This document shows, one piece after another, positions 62,114 to 64,000 of a stretch of 64,000 nt of DNA. The notes under the pieces were generated by a model, which was not told the origin of the DNA, did no database searches, and saw only the letters and a program-made list of their open reading frames with translations. Within the stretch, counting starts at the first letter, position 1. Each line of letters opens with the position of its first letter. The DNA is from Shewanella sp. VB17 (lineage in GTDB: Bacteria; Pseudomonadota; Gammaproteobacteria; Enterobacterales; Shewanellaceae), in assembly GCF_013248905.1 (NCBI RefSeq), contig NZ_JABRVS010000001.1, positions 1,736,001 through 1,800,000 on the forward strand, written 5' to 3'. Both the position numbers and the translations under genes were made by a program.

Positions 62114-62782
62114 ATGAACAATAAAATTAAAGTTTGGGATCTTCCTACTCGGTTTTTTCACTGGGGCATGATCTTGTTATTAGGGTCTCTGTGGTGGACA
62201 GCTGATATTGGAGAGATGGATTGGCATCAGATATTGGCATACTCCTTGATGATTCTGATTATCTTTAGGCTTATTTGGGGGGTAATAGGGAGTGATACTG
62301 CACGTTTCAGTCATTTTATTAAGCATCCTAAAACCGTATTAGGTTATATGAAGTTGACTAAGGAGCAAGGCGTGTCTTCTAGTGTAGGGCATAATCCTTT
62401 GGGGGGATATATGGTGATTGCCTTAATTACATTCATCTCTGCACAATTAATAAGTGGCTTATTTGCTTCAGATGAGATTTTTACAGAAGGGCCATTATAT
62501 TCACTTGTTTCTAATGAAGTGGGCTCTTTGATGACTTGGCTGCATAAAAAAGTGTTTTATGTCATGTTAGGCTTGGCAGGTATTCATGTGTTAGCTGTGA
62601 TTTATCATGGAATAAAGGGTGATAAGTTAATTATTCCCATGATCACAGGTTATAAACAAGTACCCGAAAAAACAGAGTTGAAACTAAGGTTTCGTTCGGT
62701 ATTAATAGCCTTGCTACTTTTGGCTATGATTGCGGGAATGGTTGGATACTATTTGATTTTTCCTGTGTTAGAGATGATGTAG
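62114..62782 (+). CDS. prokaryotic cytochrome b561-type diheme membrane protein
   Basis: A 222-aa inner-membrane electron-transfer protein with four or five helices and histidines in the usual places (VWDLPTRFFHWGMILLL, HQILAYSLMILIIFRLIWG, WLHKKVFYVMLGLAGIHVLAVIYHGI). Proteins of this class pass electrons between quinol and periplasmic c-type cytochromes. The convergent neighbour encodes cytochrome c', a plausible partner (inference). No hydrogenase genes are near. Confidence 0.88.
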   Translation: MNNKIKVWDLPTRFFHWGMILLLGSLWWTADIGEMDWHQILAYSLMILIIFRLIWGVIGSDTARFSHFIKHPKTVLGYMKLTKEQGVSSSVGHNPLGGYMVIALITFISAQLISGLFASDEIFTEGPLYSLVSNEVGSLMTWLHKKVFYVMLGLAGIHVLAVIYHGIKGDKLIIPMITGYKQVPEKTELKLRFRSVLIALLLLAMIAGMVGYYLIFPVLEMM

Positions 62783-62807
62783 ATAACATGGTGCAGAGTC
62801 AATTATA

Positions 62808-62838
62808 AACCTGATATCTCACAGAGAGATCAGGTTTT
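62808..62838. terminator. stem-loop between cytochrome b561 and cytochrome c' genes
   Basis: AACCTGAT-A-TCTC pairs with GAGATCAGGTT across a 5-nt loop, followed by TTTT on the plus strand; it can serve both convergent genes. Confidence 0.7.
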
Positions 62839-62847
62839 AACTGCTAT

Positions 62848-63309
62848 TTAGTCTTTTTTATATACATCGTGACAACCTTTACAATTTTTTGCAGTGGCTT
62901 GGAATGCTTGCTTTAACATCTTTTTATCATCAGTCTTTGCTAAGATAGCAAGTGCAGCAGCATCTTTTTGAAGCTGAAGCATTTTTGTGTCGAAATCAGA
63001 CTTTTCCTCCCAGATTTTAGCGAGTGCCTCTGTGTTGCCTTTATCTGAACCCGGTGTAAAACCCTCTAAAGGAAGTTTTGACAATGCTGCGACATTATCT
63101 GCACGCATAGCAAAAATCTGGGCATCAAACGCTTTTTTCTCTTTTAACATGGCGCCCATATCACCGAAGTTGTAAGCAAGTAAACTGAATGCTGACTGAC
63201 GGTATTCGATCGCATCATCTGTATTTTTGAAATTATGTGCTTGTACATTCGCAACTAAAGTTGTGCTAGTTACGAGTGACAATATGGCCATTTTGGCTTT
63301 ATTGTTCAT
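62848..63309 (-). CDS. cytochrome c'
   Basis: A 153-aa periplasmic haem protein. Signal peptide MAILSLVTSTTLVANVQA then HNFKNTDDAIEYRQSAFSLL, the start of the four-helix bundle. The single haem site CKGCH is near the C-terminus (NCKGCHDVYKKD), the hallmark of class II c cytochromes. Likely binds NO or transfers electrons. The start used here is at 63309; a second ATG (MAILS) is 6 codons in. Confidence 0.9.
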   Translation of the reverse strand: MNNKAKMAILSLVTSTTLVANVQAHNFKNTDDAIEYRQSAFSLLAYNFGDMGAMLKEKKAFDAQIFAMRADNVAALSKLPLEGFTPGSDKGNTEALAKIWEEKSDFDTKMLQLQKDAAALAILAKTDDKKMLKQAFQATAKNCKGCHDVYKKD

Positions 63310-63637
63310 TATATTGCTCTCACGTTTTGTGTCATTACTTTATTATTGTATTCCTTTTTTATCTGCTGATACTATGAAAATATTCAATAGTTTACATGTA
63401 AAGATGATTTTTTTGGTAACAGTGTTTGTATTCCTGTTACGGTGTGGACAAATGAGCTTGGATAAGATGATAGCTTGGGATTTGGTTGGCATTTTGATAG
63501 ACTTTTACTGAAGTAATACAGTTACATTAAATCGTGACTCATTCAGCTAGAGGCACTCAAATATTACACTGTAGCTAGTATTGATTCATAAAAAATAAGA
63601 TTAAGCTTATGTTCGACATAAATGAAAGGGAAGATAA
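63310..63637. other. region between cytochrome c' and trpR
   Basis: Contains the divergent promoters. A 45-codon plus-strand frame (63374-63511, hydrophobic, MKIFNSLHVKMIFLVTVFVF) has no good ribosome site and is not annotated as a gene. No clear Trp operator of the ACTAGT type was found. Confidence 0.35.
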
Positions 63638-63913
63638 ATGAGAGCTGATTGGGATTCTGTGTTAGAAAAAGTGGTGAGTCACCAAGATCATAATGCCCTG
63701 CTTAACTTATTTGAACTCTTATTAACAGAAGAGGAACGTAGTGCGATTGCTGGCAGACTCAAGGTTTTTCAAGCCTTGCTTTTCGGTGAAATGAGTCAGC
63801 GTCAGATAGCTTCCGAGTGTCAGATCAGTATTGCTACTATCACTCGTTGTTCAAATTATCTAAAGCATATGAAGCAAGAGCAAAGAGATAAAATAAAACA
63901 ACTCATTTTGTGA
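63638..63913 (+). CDS. trpR: Trp operon repressor TrpR
   Basis: A 91-aa all-helical repressor that binds operators when loaded with tryptophan. LLTEEERSAIAGRLKVFQALL and the helix-turn-helix MSQRQIASECQISIATITRCSNYLK match E. coli TrpR in order, though it is shorter than the 108-aa E. coli protein at the N-terminus. GGGAAGAT precedes the ATG. Its targets would include trp and possibly aro genes. Confidence 0.9.
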   Translation: MRADWDSVLEKVVSHQDHNALLNLFELLLTEEERSAIAGRLKVFQALLFGEMSQRQIASECQISIATITRCSNYLKHMKQEQRDKIKQLIL

Positions 63914-63946
63914 ACGAGTACCAAACACAAGTGTGTATAAGCGAGT

Positions 63947-63976
63947 GGGTTAATGAACGTCTCATTAACCCTTTTT
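63947..63976 (+). terminator. terminator of trpR
   Basis: GGGTTAATGA / TCATTAACCC, 10-bp arms with a 5-nt loop and T5. Confidence 0.9.
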
Positions 63977-64000
63977 CCATGTCGTAACTAGAATAGCTGA

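Noticed and set aside
63374..63511. 45-codon hydrophobic peptide upstream of trpR
   Set aside because: No convincing ribosome site, and it overlaps the promoter region of the cytochrome c' gene; kept only as a note.

Overview
The window reads as a chromosomal segment of a Shewanella-like gammaproteobacterium. The evidence is E. coli-like gene order at several loci (ypjD/corB beside ffh, then rpsP-rimM-trmD-rplS; aroF-tyrA next to raiA-pheL-pheA), moderate-to-low GC, REP-type repeats with their tyrosine transposase, and Shewanella-style housekeeping proteins. This is inferred from protein recognition, not from a database search.

Layout. 1-4.3 kb: amine/beta-alanine catabolism, with mmsA/bauC-type and bauA-type genes on the minus strand diverging from a puuC-type dehydrogenase; a perfect 12-bp-arm palindrome lies between them. 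4.7-5.7 kb: adenosine deaminase. 6.1-6.6 kb: an unknown membrane-protein gene preceded by an in-frame stop. 7.1-22.4 kb: one 15.3-kb gene for a four-module non-ribosomal peptide synthetase (C-A-T / C-A-T / C-A-T-E / C-A-T-TE). It has no transporter, PPTase, MbtH or tailoring gene around it, and its repeats show a recombinational mosaic. 22.8-28.9 kb: HDOD protein, YbgC-type thioesterase, a 5TM-PAS-GGDEF-EAL protein and a DEAD-box helicase.

28.9-37.4 kb is an accessory island. It holds an integron-type gene cassette (matched attC ends, no integrase in view), REP-like palindromes, an intact RAYT transposase and a fragment of another, the 3' end of a group II intron, a DUF2071 gene, a 232-bp tandem duplication, an IS1111-type element with a frameshifted transposase and a probable bridge/seek RNA, and two GNAT acetyltransferase genes. 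A 686-bp direct repeat, which includes part of xni, flanks the inner part of the island; the complete xni is at the right edge.

37.8-47.2 kb: ppnN, an M61 peptidase, rdgC, a porin, phoB-phoR and pstS, the last with four 11-bp-phased Pho half-sites upstream. A group II intron with a twice-frameshifted reverse transcriptase sits directly after the pstS terminator (47.2-49.3 kb). 49.7-55.9 kb: corB, ypjD, ffh and the rpsP operon. 56.2-61.9 kb: aroF-tyrA, a small membrane protein, pheA with its pheL attenuator, and raiA. PheA carries an extra C-terminal domain that looks like a catalytically dead type I-beta DAHP synthase. 62.1-64 kb: cytochrome b561, cytochrome c' and trpR.

Themes that tie genes together are aromatic amino-acid control (DAHP synthase, TyrA, PheA, pheL, TrpR), phosphate starvation (PhoB/PhoR/PstS, possibly the porin), and recurrent insertion of mobile DNA into intergenic sites. 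The most notable items are the orphan mosaic NRPS, the PheA pseudo-DAHP-synthase fusion, the isolated integron cassette and the IS1111 structured RNA.
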